A stretch of DNA of 64,000 nucleotides from the NCBI GenBank assembly GCA_023457255.1, contig JAEWMB010000020.1, forward strand, positions 372,001 through 436,000, written 5' to 3'. The notes beneath the pieces were generated by a model. The model saw only the letters and a list, made by a program, of their open reading frames with translations, was not told where the DNA came from and made no database searches. The stretch's first letter is position 1. Each line of letters opens with the position of its first letter. Shown one piece after another: positions 17,024 to 26,877 of the stretch. Source of the stretch: Bacillota bacterium. Lineage in GTDB: Bacteria > Bacillota > Clostridia > Lachnospirales > Lachnospiraceae. The position numbers were made by a program, and so were the translations under genes.

Positions 17024-18502
17024 TTACTCTCGGACTATTAATTTTCTTAGTTCATCAACCTTTTGCTCAAAAGGTTCTAAAGAGTTCATCTTCCATTCCC
17101 AATTTGGTGAGCCCAAAGTACCAGGCGTATTGATTCTGCCTTTATCATCTAATTCCAAAATGTCTTGCATCGGTACAATGGACATATAAGAATCCTGTTG
17201 ATAAGTAAAATCAACAAATCTCCAAGCTGGTGATCCTTTGATACAGCCAAAACTCTTTAAATCACGAAGCACCCTGCTTTTCACTTTTTGACTTTGCGAT
17301 TGATACCACCCTTTCATCGTTTGATTGTCATGAGTTCCGGTATATAAAATCAAATGTTCCACATGCTCATAATTGCTGTTTTCTTCTTCTCTTGGATTAA
17401 AATTAAACTGTACGATCCGCATCCCTTTAAATCCGTAATGGTCACGTAACCGAAGTACTTCAGGTCTTAGATCTCCAAGATCTTCTACCACTATCTTAAT
17501 ATCCTCAAACTCTTTAAATACCTTATCAAACAGCGGATATCCAGGAGCTTCCACCCACTCTCCTTCAATCGCAGTGTCACAAGCTGCCGGTATCTTCCAA
17601 TAAGTGTCAAACGCGCGAAAATGGTCAATACGGATGATATCAAACAGCTTTGAATTATAAGAAAGACGTTTTAGCCAGAAATCAAAGCCGGTCTTTTCTA
17701 TATAGTCCCAATTATAGATTGGATTTCCCCATCGCTGGCCAGTCTTGCTAAAATAATCCGGTGGTACGCCTGCTACAAAAGCCGGTTTTGAATCCGCATC
17801 CAGTAAGAAGCACTCTTGATTACTCCAGACATCCAAGGAGTCAATACCAACATAGATTGGTATATCACCCATAATTTCAATTCCGTTACGATTTGCATAT
17901 TCTTTTAAATTCATCCATTGTGAATAGAATTCATACTGAAGAAACATCTCATATGCAATGTTATCCTCTAAATGAGAGAGGTTATAATCTTTGTTAATAA
18001 TCCAGGTCTGTTGATCCTTTGGCCATTCATTCCAGCAAATTAAGTTATTTTGCTTTTTTAAAGTGAGATACACCGCATAAGGATAAACCCACTCCTGATT
18101 GATAAATTCCTGGTACTCCCTGCTTCGCTGCCTGGATAGTTCTTTCCTGTCTTTTAGGAATTTAAAATTCTCAAATGCTTTCTTTAGATACTTTTCTTTA
18201 TATTTTCGAACTCCCGGATAGTCAATATGGGTATGGCGTTTGTGGTATGGTTTTACACTTTCTAATAATCCATCCCTCACTAATAAGTCCAAGCTAATAT
18301 ATAGTTCATCACCTGCAAATGAGGAGTAGGGCTGATATGGTGAATTCCCATATCCAAGCGGATTTAAAGGTAAGATCTGCCATAGAGTAATCCCTGCTTG
18401 CTTCATTAAGTCGATAAACCGATAGCTGTCTTCTCCAAAATCCCCAATACCATAGGAAGATGGGAGGGATGCAACTGGCATTAAGATTCCCGCTTTTCTC
18501 AT
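17024..18502 (-). CDS. malQ: 4-alpha-glucanotransferase (amylomaltase)
   Basis: Moves maltosyl and longer glucan units between maltodextrins and releases glucose; a GH77 enzyme of the cytoplasm. The 492-residue length is normal. The start GILMPVASLPSSYGIGDFG and the segment GNSPYQPYSSFAG are family signatures. IIRIDHFRAFDTYW carries the nucleophile Asp, VVEDLG the acid/base Glu, and YTGTHDNQTMKGW the third acid. It follows glgP after only 13 bases, so the two are one operon: MalQ makes chains long enough for the phosphorylase. Confidence 0.95.
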   Translation of the reverse strand: MRKAGILMPVASLPSSYGIGDFGEDSYRFIDLMKQAGITLWQILPLNPLGYGNSPYQPYSSFAGDELYISLDLLVRDGLLESVKPYHKRHTHIDYPGVRKYKEKYLKKAFENFKFLKDRKELSRQRSREYQEFINQEWVYPYAVYLTLKKQNNLICWNEWPKDQQTWIINKDYNLSHLEDNIAYEMFLQYEFYSQWMNLKEYANRNGIEIMGDIPIYVGIDSLDVWSNQECFLLDADSKPAFVAGVPPDYFSKTGQRWGNPIYNWDYIEKTGFDFWLKRLSYNSKLFDIIRIDHFRAFDTYWKIPAACDTAIEGEWVEAPGYPLFDKVFKEFEDIKIVVEDLGDLRPEVLRLRDHYGFKGMRIVQFNFNPREEENSNYEHVEHLILYTGTHDNQTMKGWYQSQSQKVKSRVLRDLKSFGCIKGSPAWRFVDFTYQQDSYMSIVPMQDILELDDKGRINTPGTLGSPNWEWKMNSLEPFEQKVDELRKLIVRE

Positions 18503-18515
18503 TTTAGGCTCCCCC

Positions 18516-20753
18516 CTAGTTTAGTTTCCAAATTTCATCATTATACTGTGCGATGGTTCGGTCAGAAGAAAAATAACCTGCCTTTGCGATATTAACAATC
18601 ATCTTCTTTGCCCATTCTTCCCGGTTTTCATAATCCTTAAATGCTTCCTCTTTTTTCGTAATGTATTCCTTTATGTCAAGTAATGTCATAAACCAATCCT
18701 TACTAACAATTTCATGATGTAAGCGTTCCAGATTTTCCTTCATACCAACCGCTAAAAGCTCCTCACTTACAATAAAATCTACTAATTCTTTGATATGAGC
18801 ATCTTCTTCGCAGATTTTCTTAGAACTATAACCGGCGTTCTTATAATGTTCAATTACTTCATCACTCGTTGCACCAAAGATATAAATATTATCATCACCA
18901 ACTAACTCATGTATCTCAACATTTGCTCCATCTTCGGTACCAAGCGTAATTGCACCGTTTAACATAAACTTCATATTACCGGTTCCGCTTGCTTCTTTTG
19001 ATGCTAAGGAAATCTGTTCTGAGATATCACAAGCCGGAATTAGCTTTTCCGCAAGCGTAACATTGTAGTTTTCAACCATAACTACATTCATGTATGGGCT
19101 TACCTCTTTATCATTTGCAATTAATTCCTGAAGACAGAGGATAAGATGAATAATATCTTTTGCGATTCTATAAGCAGGTGCTGCTTTCGCACCAAATAGG
19201 AAGGTAATCGGAGTAGACGGATGCTTACCGGATTTTATTTCTAAATACTTATGGATAATATAGAGAGCATTCATCTGCTGGCGTTTGTATTCATGAAGGC
19301 GCTTAATCTGAATATCATAGATGGAATCCGGATTGAGCGTTAAATTCTGTGTCTTCTTCAGATAATCACTTAATGCTGCCTTTGCTTCTTTTTTAATCTC
19401 AAGCAAACGGGTAAGTATCTTTTCCTCTTTCTTATATTCTAAAAGCTTTGTAAGGTTCATCGCATCCTTCTTAAATTCCGAACCAATCAATTCTTCCAGG
19501 AAAGAAGTCAGTGGCTTATTGCAATGTAATAACCAGCGGCGGAAGGTAATACCATTCGTCTTATTATTAAATTTTTCAGGATACAACTCATAAAATGCTT
19601 TTAATTCATTTTCTTTTAATATATCGGTATGAAGTGCCGCAACACCATTTACACTAAATCCATAATGGATATCGATGAAAGCCATATGAACCCTTTTTTG
19701 CTTGTCAATGATTGCTACTTCTTCCTTATTATATTTTCTCTTAATTCTACGATCTAATGTCTGAATGATAGGCACCAAGTGCGGTACCACTTTCTTTAGA
19801 TACTCTATCGGCCAGGTTTCTAATGCTTCTGCAAGAATGGTATGGTTTGTATATGCACACATCTTAGAAACAATAGTAATTGCCTTTCTAATAGTCACCC
19901 CCCGTTCCGTTAGCAAACGGATAAATTCGGGAATCACAAGCGTCGGATGGGTATCGTTAATCTGCACTACGGCATAGTCTGCTAAATCATATAAATTACT
20001 GCCTTTTGCAACGGCTTCTTCAATAATGTATTGTGCTGCATTGCTTACCATAAAATATTGCTGATAAATTCGAAGAAGTTTACCCTTTTCATCACTGTCA
20101 TCCGGATATAAGAATAAGGTCAGATTATGGCGGATATCTTCTTTATCAAAATTAATATGATCGGTAACCAGATTCTCATCAATCGTATCGATATCAAATA
20201 AGTGTAACTTATTTGAGCCGCTCTCATATCCTGTCACATCAATATCATAGAGAGTGGAGGTTAGGGTAAAATCAGCAAATGGTATCGTATAACATGTCTT
20301 TTTCTTTGTAAGCCAGCTTTCCTTTGTAATCCATGGATTCTTCTCTTCTATCTGAAGATTATTGCAAAATGTCTGCTTAAACAGACCATAATGATAATTT
20401 AGGCCAATACCATCTCCATTTAAGCCAAGAGTTGCAATGGAATCAAGAAAACATGCCGCCAATCGGCCAAGCCCGCCGTTTCCTAAGGATGGTTCTAATT
20501 CAACCTCCTCAATCTCTGATATACTCTTGCCAAGAGACTGCAGTACTTCCTCTACCTGATCGTAGATTCCAAGATTAATGAGGTTATTTGATAATAACTT
20601 CCCGATCAAAAATTCAGCGGATATATAATATAATTTTTTCTTTGATTCATTCTTCTTACCACGCTTAACCATATCCTTAGTTATGGAAAGAAGGTAAAAA
20701 TAAATTTCTTCGTTCGTCTTTAATGTCTTTAACTGCTCCAGTTTTTGATTCAT
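18516..20753 (-). CDS. glgP: Glycogen/maltodextrin phosphorylase
   Basis: Cleaves alpha-1,4-glucans with phosphate to give glucose 1-phosphate. It is a GT35 enzyme of 745 residues. EPSLGNGGLGRLAACFLDS (~88-106) and the pyridoxal-phosphate site KEASGTGNMKFMLNGA, whose Lys holds the cofactor, are plain. The N-terminus is short and lacks the animal-type regulatory extension. GAGGAGAG precedes the ATG. It is encoded upstream of malQ and downstream of the amylase gene, within the alpha-glucan locus. No glycogen synthase or branching enzyme is in the window, so breakdown of imported dextrins or stored glycogen are both possible. Confidence 0.95.
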   Translation of the reverse strand: MNQKLEQLKTLKTNEEIYFYLLSITKDMVKRGKKNESKKKLYYISAEFLIGKLLSNNLINLGIYDQVEEVLQSLGKSISEIEEVELEPSLGNGGLGRLAACFLDSIATLGLNGDGIGLNYHYGLFKQTFCNNLQIEEKNPWITKESWLTKKKTCYTIPFADFTLTSTLYDIDVTGYESGSNKLHLFDIDTIDENLVTDHINFDKEDIRHNLTLFLYPDDSDEKGKLLRIYQQYFMVSNAAQYIIEEAVAKGSNLYDLADYAVVQINDTHPTLVIPEFIRLLTERGVTIRKAITIVSKMCAYTNHTILAEALETWPIEYLKKVVPHLVPIIQTLDRRIKRKYNKEEVAIIDKQKRVHMAFIDIHYGFSVNGVAALHTDILKENELKAFYELYPEKFNNKTNGITFRRWLLHCNKPLTSFLEELIGSEFKKDAMNLTKLLEYKKEEKILTRLLEIKKEAKAALSDYLKKTQNLTLNPDSIYDIQIKRLHEYKRQQMNALYIIHKYLEIKSGKHPSTPITFLFGAKAAPAYRIAKDIIHLILCLQELIANDKEVSPYMNVVMVENYNVTLAEKLIPACDISEQISLASKEASGTGNMKFMLNGAITLGTEDGANVEIHELVGDDNIYIFGATSDEVIEHYKNAGYSSKKICEEDAHIKELVDFIVSEELLAVGMKENLERLHHEIVSKDWFMTLLDIKEYITKKEEAFKDYENREEWAKKMIVNIAKAGYFSSDRTIAQYNDEIWKLN

Positions 20754-20891
20754 TGTTCTCTCCTCATCTCTATTTACTCCGGTGGTATTTATCTTTACTT
20801 ACCGAAATCCTCGTACTTAAAACATTTTCTGCCCCTCGCAGCCCATACTTAGTATTTCTCAAGCACAAACCTACTTGATTTCAACATTTTC

Positions 20892-22613
20892 CTACTGTAA
20901 TATCACAATTGCATACGCGGGTAACGTTACCAATTCACCTTCCAGTACCGGTTGTTTTGCAGTTGTTGTAAGTGCACCTCGTATGGATTCATATGGATAG
21001 TCCTTTTGTGACAGTGTAATTTGCTTTTCTTCCGGGCTTAAATTATACAAAACAAGGATAGAGGAACCATCATATGTCTTTTTCACTGCTGCGATATTTT
21101 GATCACTCACTGGTATCATTTCAATTTTACCCCTTGCTATCTCAGGATTTTCGTTCCTCAGCCTGATTGCTTTCTTATAATAATTTAGTATGGAAGAAGT
21201 ATCCTTACTCTGTGTATCCATCGCAGGGAAATACTGCTCCTGACGCTCCATGCCTGGAGGACCTATGGTAATTCCTGTTTTATCAGTATCTGACCAAAGC
21301 ATCGGTGCCCTTTTATTTTCATCTTTACCGACACCTGATAAACCGATTTCTTCCCCATAATACAAAAAACTGCTTCCGCTCATGAAAATATTAATGCCGC
21401 CAAGTAGTTTTACTTTATCCTCCTCATAAGAAACATAAGCTGCGGCACGATTATTGTCATGATTACTTACAAACGATGCATCAATATAATTGGGGTTCTT
21501 TGATTCAAATATAGTTTGAACCTGAACCATATTCGAGGCCAGATTATAACCTGCCTTACCTAGACCGGCAGTCTTAACAGCAGAAGTTATCTTCCCAACG
21601 GAATCTCCGTAAGCATAATTAAAGATGCTGTCAATACCGCTTTCATAATAAGAAGCTATGGTACCAAAAGAATCCCAAACTTCAGCCACTAAGTAACAAT
21701 CCGGATTCTTTTCTTTACAATAGTTTGTAAACCAGGATAGAACCTCTATATTTTTTTCCGGAGAACCTGTAAAATACTCTTTGGCCGCATCTAAACGAAA
21801 TCCTCCAACCGAAAGCTCTAACCAAAAGCTTGCAATCCTTTCGATTTCTTCTCTTACCGCATTACTGTTTAAATTTAAGTCAGGCATTTCATTCCAAAAT
21901 ACTGCTTCATAATACCAATCTGTCATACCCACCCGGTAATAAGTACTGCGTTCTGCCTTACCCTTCTCAAAATTATAGTAATCTACATAAGGGCACTCCT
22001 TAGAATCCGGTTCCTTGCCTTCCGGAAGATTCTTTAAATAATCGGTTGCTTCTATAAACCAAGGGTGCTCATCAGAAGTATGATTAAATATGAAATCAAT
22101 AATCACCTTGATTCCTCGTGCCTCACACTCACGGAGCAGAGTTTTAAAATCTTCCAAAGTACCATAGCTTGGGTCAATGTCATAATAATCATTTACATCG
22201 TATTTATGGTACGTATCCGACGGCATAATGGGCATTAGCCAGATGCCGTTGATCCCCAAATCAGCATCGGTATTGGGATTGTTATCATTTAAGTAATCTA
22301 GTTTTGATATTAAACCATTGATATCACCAATTCCATCTCCGTCACTATCATAGAAGGAATATAAAAACACTTCATAATAAGTACGATAGTTATCCTCCGG
22401 TATATGCAGCTCATAGGTGGAGATTGGCGGATATTCCTCCTGTTTCTCCTCCGACCCGCCGGAAGGTAAGGCAGTAACGATAGGAGTTACCACCTCTGTA
22501 CCTCCTTCGCCTGGTGCCGGAGTAGATACCTTATTATTTTGGGTTACTTTCCCACAGCCACTTAGCAATATAGCCGCTGCCAACAAAAAACCAAACGTTT
22601 TTTTTAGTTTCAT
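20892..22613 (-). CDS. Extracellular alpha-amylase lipoprotein (GH13)
   Basis: The 573-residue product has a lipoprotein signal with lipobox LLSGC (Cys20), a low-complexity linker to ~residue 60, and a GH13 barrel. Seen: DSDGDGIGDINGL (a calcium-binding type loop, ~89-101), DFIFNHTSDEHPWF, GGFRLDAAK with nucleophile Asp275, VAEVW with acid/base Glu311, and SNHDNNR with Asp386. The protein should be tethered outside the membrane and cut starch or dextrins to pieces that the MalEFG transporter can take up. GGGAGGAG precedes the ATG. It follows malG by 28 bases, so it belongs to the transporter operon. Confidence 0.92.
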   Translation of the reverse strand: MKLKKTFGFLLAAAILLSGCGKVTQNNKVSTPAPGEGGTEVVTPIVTALPSGGSEEKQEEYPPISTYELHIPEDNYRTYYEVFLYSFYDSDGDGIGDINGLISKLDYLNDNNPNTDADLGINGIWLMPIMPSDTYHKYDVNDYYDIDPSYGTLEDFKTLLRECEARGIKVIIDFIFNHTSDEHPWFIEATDYLKNLPEGKEPDSKECPYVDYYNFEKGKAERSTYYRVGMTDWYYEAVFWNEMPDLNLNSNAVREEIERIASFWLELSVGGFRLDAAKEYFTGSPEKNIEVLSWFTNYCKEKNPDCYLVAEVWDSFGTIASYYESGIDSIFNYAYGDSVGKITSAVKTAGLGKAGYNLASNMVQVQTIFESKNPNYIDASFVSNHDNNRAAAYVSYEEDKVKLLGGINIFMSGSSFLYYGEEIGLSGVGKDENKRAPMLWSDTDKTGITIGPPGMERQEQYFPAMDTQSKDTSSILNYYKKAIRLRNENPEIARGKIEMIPVSDQNIAAVKKTYDGSSILVLYNLSPEEKQITLSQKDYPYESIRGALTTTAKQPVLEGELVTLPAYAIVILQ

Positions 22614-22641
22614 CCCTGTCTCCTCCCATCAATGCCGTTCA

Positions 22642-23523
22642 TTAACCTTTGACAGAACCGGACAGGCCGTCTGTATAATATTTTTGCATTACAATAAATA
22701 ATAAAGCGATTGGTATAGAAACACACACAGCCCCGGCTGCAAATCTGGTGTACCAGTTTTGAATGAATTCCCTCTCTAACATCGTCCACAGACCGATGGA
22801 TACGGTATAGTTTTCATAACGATCTCCCATAATAACCTTTGCAAAGATAAAGTCTAACCACGGTGCTAAGAAAGAGGTTAATATGGTATATACAATGATT
22901 GGTTTTGACAACGGCATAGTAATCTTCGTAAATACATTCCATTTTGTCGCACCATCAATCTGAGCTGCTTCATCAATTGCTTTTGGAATTGTGTCAAAAA
23001 AACCTTTTGCAATATAATATCCAAGCCCTGCTCCTCCGGAATATACAAGGATTAATGCAACCAGGGATTGTGTAATCCCAATTCCCTTTAAGATATAATA
23101 GACGGCAATCATAGACATAAATCCTGGAAACATATTTAAGATAAGTCCAAAATTCATCATCGTCTTTCTACCCTTAAATCTGGTTCTTGAGAAAGAGTAG
23201 GAAATACACAATACATAAAAGGTTGATATAATACAAGAAAAGATAGCAACAACAAAGGTATTCAAAAACCATCTTCCAAAGTAGAATAAATCATTCTCTT
23301 TAAACAGCCGGATATAGTTATCAAAGGTAAATTTCGTCGGTAAAAATTGTTCTGTGTATGGTCCTGTCCCATCTCCCTTAAAAGAGGTTAGAATTACCCA
23401 AACAATCGGCAATATCCAGATAAGAGCAAGTATCGATAAGAGAATATGAACAAAAGTATTTGTAAGGAGTTTTCTCTTTCTCATGGAACGATTACGCTTC
23501 TTTTTTGTCTCACTTTTTACCAT
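22642..23523 (-). CDS. malG: Maltodextrin ABC transporter permease, MalG type
   Basis: Inner-membrane half of a carbohydrate ABC importer, 293 residues with six predicted membrane helices after a basic N-terminus. The cytoplasmic EAA loop EAAQIDGATKWNVFTKITMP, which docks the ATPase, is clear. The C-terminal end matches MalG (MQKYYTDGLSGSVKG). Its ATG overlaps the malF stop (TAATG), and GGAGGG lies inside the malF end, so translation is coupled. No ATPase gene is present in the locus; a shared MsmK/MalK-like ATPase encoded elsewhere is the usual solution. Confidence 0.93.
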   Translation of the reverse strand: MVKSETKKKRNRSMRKRKLLTNTFVHILLSILALIWILPIVWVILTSFKGDGTGPYTEQFLPTKFTFDNYIRLFKENDLFYFGRWFLNTFVVAIFSCIISTFYVLCISYSFSRTRFKGRKTMMNFGLILNMFPGFMSMIAVYYILKGIGITQSLVALILVYSGGAGLGYYIAKGFFDTIPKAIDEAAQIDGATKWNVFTKITMPLSKPIIVYTILTSFLAPWLDFIFAKVIMGDRYENYTVSIGLWTMLEREFIQNWYTRFAAGAVCVSIPIALLFIVMQKYYTDGLSGSVKG

Positions 23524-24920
23524 TATTGGAATCCCTCCTCATCTTTGTACGATTTTGTTCTACGGTAAGTGATTAACGATATTACGGCACTTAATACAAA
23601 TACCATAATACCGATAACTGCTGCATAGGAGTAGTCAAAGCTATTGACAGTTAACTTATAAAGCCATGTTACTAACAAATCTGTATTACCGGATTGATAA
23701 TAATGAAGATTGATTGGATTACCGCCAGTTAATAAAAAGATTACGTTAAAATTATTTAAGTTCCCGACAAACTGTGTAATCAAATAAGGTGTAGTGACAA
23801 ATAACATATAAGGTAATGTAATCTTAAAGTAAGTTTTTACTGTATTTGCACCATCAATTTTTGCAGACTCATATAATTCTGCCGGTATGTTTTGAAGAAT
23901 ACCGGTGGTAATTAACATTGTATATGGAACACCAACCCAAAGGTTGACAATAATTACGGTTACCCTTGCCCATATTGTATTCGTAAAGAACGGAAGAGCA
24001 TTCTCTATGAGTCCAAGCTGCATAAGCAGGGAATTTACAGGACCTTGCTCTGTTAACATACTACGGATTACTAAAAGGGATACAAATTGAGGAACTGCAA
24101 TTGACATTACAAAAATTGTTCTCCAAAAGCTCTTTAGCCTAGTACCCTTACGATTTATAATCATTGCAAGAATCATACCAAGGAAGTAATTTAAAAAAGT
24201 TGCAAACACAGCCCAGACAATTGTCCAGCCAAGAATTGGCCAAAAGGTTTTGCCAATGATATTGCCGGCATTTAGCATACTTTTAAAGTTATCAAGTCCA
24301 ATCCAGTGAAATAGATTCCCCGGTGGCTGATGCTTTCCATCAAAGTTTGTAAATGCGATTAAAATCATAAAGCAAAGAGGCAAGATATTGAATATTAAAA
24401 TTCCCATGAGGGGGAAAACCATTAATGTCCTATGTATCTTACGGTCAAAATATATTTTCACATCCTCGATAAAGTCAGGTATTTTTTCTCCTTTTTGCTT
24501 CTTTGCCTGTACCTCATACGCTGCCTTGATGTTCGCATACCACATTAATACAAAAGCTGCAATAAGGAATATGGCAGCAACCGCTGCTAATAAAAGAAGC
24601 ATCGAATTATCTCCCGCCATTTTAACAGGCAGTTTTGTCTCCGGATCAATATACATTCCTTGCTGCACTTCACCTAAATCATCAAAATGTGACAAAGCAT
24701 TGATACCTATCGTTATCATATAAAATAAAAATCCAAATTCTGCACCTAAAAATAACAAACCTTTTGTAATTTGTTTCCGAACCAGATTTCCGAACCCCAT
24801 GATTAAAAAAGACAATCTGGTAAGTAAATCTCCTTCCCTCCAAATCATACCGATTGTTTTGAATGGATTTTCCCGTAGTTTTTTCTGCCTGCTAGCGTTT
24901 TCCTTCTTTTTGCTGCTCAT
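23523..24920 (-). CDS. malF: Maltodextrin ABC transporter permease, MalF type
   Basis: The 465-residue partner of MalG. It has two extra N-terminal membrane segments (~60-80 and ~105-125) with an extracellular loop between them, then the six-helix core from ~165. This layout is the MalF type rather than the short LacF/MsmF type. The EAA loop reads ESAKIDGANTVKTYFKITLP. AAGGAGG precedes the ATG. The gene is separated from malE by 264 bases that contain a hairpin, an arrangement that allows more binding protein than permease to be made. Confidence 0.93.
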   Translation of the reverse strand: MSSKKKENASRQKKLRENPFKTIGMIWREGDLLTRLSFLIMGFGNLVRKQITKGLLFLGAEFGFLFYMITIGINALSHFDDLGEVQQGMYIDPETKLPVKMAGDNSMLLLLAAVAAIFLIAAFVLMWYANIKAAYEVQAKKQKGEKIPDFIEDVKIYFDRKIHRTLMVFPLMGILIFNILPLCFMILIAFTNFDGKHQPPGNLFHWIGLDNFKSMLNAGNIIGKTFWPILGWTIVWAVFATFLNYFLGMILAMIINRKGTRLKSFWRTIFVMSIAVPQFVSLLVIRSMLTEQGPVNSLLMQLGLIENALPFFTNTIWARVTVIIVNLWVGVPYTMLITTGILQNIPAELYESAKIDGANTVKTYFKITLPYMLFVTTPYLITQFVGNLNNFNVIFLLTGGNPINLHYYQSGNTDLLVTWLYKLTVNSFDYSYAAVIGIMVFVLSAVISLITYRRTKSYKDEEGFQ

Positions 24921-25121
24921 GCTACCATTCCTCCTTTTCCTATTCCCTATCCTTTAAGGCTATACCTATTAAGGTAACCTATAAGGCTATTCGTTAAGAC
25001 TCAACCTTTTTGTTCTTTTCTCACTATTTGCACCGGTGATACACATAACGGAAAACCCAAGGCAATATTTCTAAGTGTTCTTTTCTTGCTTGCTGAATCG
25101 TAACGAATCCTCTTATAGGAA

Positions 25122-25158
25122 GTGCTGCTGCTTGGTAGCGAATACCCTGCAGCAGCAC
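25122..25158 (-). terminator. Hairpin between malE and malF
   Basis: GTGCTGCTGC (25122-25131) pairs with GCAGCAGCAC (25149-25158), a perfect 10-bp GC-rich stem, 27 bases after the malE stop. No T-run follows on the minus strand. It looks like a leaky terminator or a 3'-end stabiliser that raises MalE over the permeases. Confidence 0.55.
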
Positions 25159-25184
25159 CTTATTGTGGAGATTATTTACTTTTC

Positions 25185-26540
25185 TTAGTTCAATGAGGTT
25201 AACACGTTAGTTACAAATGCATCTAACTGTGCCTGCATATTATCCTTCGTAATTTCTTTGTTATAAACACCAGCACCAAAACCTTCTGCCGGAGACCAGA
25301 AATTAACCATCTGAGGAATTGTTGACTGGAACTGTGTATAAGCTGCCTGTTCGCTTAATGCTGCGACTGCTATGTTAGCAGATACTTCCGGATCAGTTAC
25401 TAAAGATGTAACAGTAGGAGCAATACTTCTTGCAAGGAAACGAATCTTCTGGCACTCTTCACCACCAAGATAAGCAGCTAATGCCTGAGCAGCTTCCATA
25501 GCTTCCGGATCAGTATTCATATTAACACCGATGTATTTATAGTCTGCAAAGGACTTTAACTGACTGTCCTGCCCCTCTAAATTGATAGTAGGAAGCTTTG
25601 TTGCCGCGTAGTTCTCGCCAAGTGCTTTTTGCACATTCTCTGCATTCCAGGTACCCGAACACCATGCTCCAAGTTTACCTTTGGAAAATGCATCGATCGC
25701 ATTTGCGCCGTTGTCAGTTTCCATTAAGAACTTGCTGCTTGTTGCTAAATCAACTAAGTAGTTACCAACTTTCACACCGTTTTCATTGTTGAAAGTACAT
25801 TCTGCCGCATTCTGTCCATCAGCACCAAATAAAGAGCAGCCGCCTGCAAAGAAGAAGGATGCAAGATACCAGCCATTGTCTAAGTCCATACTAAAGTTCT
25901 TAACATCAGCACCTAAATCTTTTGCTATCATAGCGTCAAGAGATTTCACTTCTTCTTCTGTGTACTTGCTCTTATCATAGTACATAAACCAAGAGTTTGG
26001 AGTAAATGGAACTGCATATAACATATCATTAAAGGTAGCTGCTGAGATAGAACCAGCGGTTGCACCACCATTTGCCGTTGTGATTTCATCTTGATATAAA
26101 GTGATTGGAGCTAAAATACCATTCTCAACCAAGAAAGCTGTTTGGTCGGATGCGAACATAAATACATCTGCTGCAGCTGCTGCATCCTTGGAAAGTTCAG
26201 TCTTTGCATCGGCCTCGGAAACAGCACCGTATGTAAAGGTGATATCCCACTCCGGATGGGCTTCGTTGAATTTGTCACACATATAACCTAATAAACTTGA
26301 ACCATAGCCTTCAAAAGCTACTTGCTCTTCTTGAGGACCCCAAACCTTTAAATTAATCTTCTTTGCTTCTGCTGGTGTATTCTCCGGAGCTTTGGTCGGC
26401 TCTGCAGCAGCTTCTGCTGTTGGTGTCGGCTTTGTACCGTTAGAATCGCTTGTGTCATTTTTCTTTCCACATGCGGCAAGTGAACCTAATGTCATAACGA
26501 GCGCTAAAGATAACGCTATAACCTTACTTGCTTTCTTCAT
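25185..26540 (-). CDS. malE: Maltodextrin-binding lipoprotein
   Basis: Extracytoplasmic solute-binding protein (SBP family 1) of a carbohydrate ABC importer, 451 residues. The lipoprotein signal ends at SLAAC (Cys24) and is followed by a Pro/Thr/Ala-rich spacer (~30-62). The mature part has VWGPQEEQVAFE, an AVPFTPNSWFMYYDKSKY sugar-site strand and a KGKLGAWCSGTWNA segment in the positions usual for maltose-binding proteins. GGGAGG precedes the ATG. The position in front of malFG and the amylase gene, beside a LacI-type gene, supports alpha-glucan specificity, which is still inferred. Confidence 0.92.
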   Translation of the reverse strand: MKKASKVIALSLALVMTLGSLAACGKKNDTSDSNGTKPTPTAEAAAEPTKAPENTPAEAKKINLKVWGPQEEQVAFEGYGSSLLGYMCDKFNEAHPEWDITFTYGAVSEADAKTELSKDAAAAADVFMFASDQTAFLVENGILAPITLYQDEITTANGGATAGSISAATFNDMLYAVPFTPNSWFMYYDKSKYTEEEVKSLDAMIAKDLGADVKNFSMDLDNGWYLASFFFAGGCSLFGADGQNAAECTFNNENGVKVGNYLVDLATSSKFLMETDNGANAIDAFSKGKLGAWCSGTWNAENVQKALGENYAATKLPTINLEGQDSQLKSFADYKYIGVNMNTDPEAMEAAQALAAYLGGEECQKIRFLARSIAPTVTSLVTDPEVSANIAVAALSEQAAYTQFQSTIPQMVNFWSPAEGFGAGVYNKEITKDNMQAQLDAFVTNVLTSLN

Positions 26541-26604
26541 TATAAATTACCTCCCTTAAATTATAAATGTGTAACCTCGAACTGCGATTACATTTTTTGC
26601 AGCA

Positions 26605-26626
26605 GTTTTCGTATGTTTTCGAAAAC
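26605..26626. promoter_or_regulatory. Candidate operator overlapping the malE start region
   Basis: GTTTTCGAAAAC (26615-26626) is a perfect 12-bp CG-centred palindrome. A half-match GTTTTCGTATG begins at 26605, ten bp away centre to centre. Both lie just downstream of the malE -10 box, a place for repression by the adjacent LacI-family protein. Confidence 0.6.
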
Positions 26627-26635
26627 TATAACTAT

Positions 26636-26664
26636 ATATTAAACAAATATGTTCTATTTGTCAA
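26636..26664 (-). promoter_or_regulatory. Promoter of malE
   Basis: On the minus strand TTGACA (26664-26659) and TAATAT (26641-26636) are separated by exactly 17 bases. Transcription would start near 26629, next to the palindromes. Confidence 0.65.
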
Positions 26665-26800
26665 TAGTATTATTCAATTATTTTAGCTATTTTATATAAT
26701 ATTTTTATTACTGTTACTTTCAATATTGTGCACATGTACATATTATACGGTTTTAGGACATTTTTAGTGTCGAAATCCACAAAGGAAACGAAATTATTAT

Positions 26801-26838
26801 TTTCGAAACTTTACAATCACAGGTAAATACGTTATAAT
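26801..26838 (+). promoter_or_regulatory. Promoter and operator of the LacI-type gene
   Basis: TTTACA (26810-26815) and TATAAT (26833-26838) are 17 bases apart, a near-consensus housekeeping promoter. TTTCGAAA (26801-26808), the core of the candidate operator, abuts the -35 box, which suggests self-control. Confidence 0.7.
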
Positions 26839-26877
26839 AGACAGCAGCAAAAGGAAATCGAGCTAATGGAGGTCGTT

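Noticed and set aside
18715..18735. A cre-like TGTAAGCGTT sequence within glgP
   Set aside because: It lies deep in the coding region and is only a partial match, so it is likely by chance.
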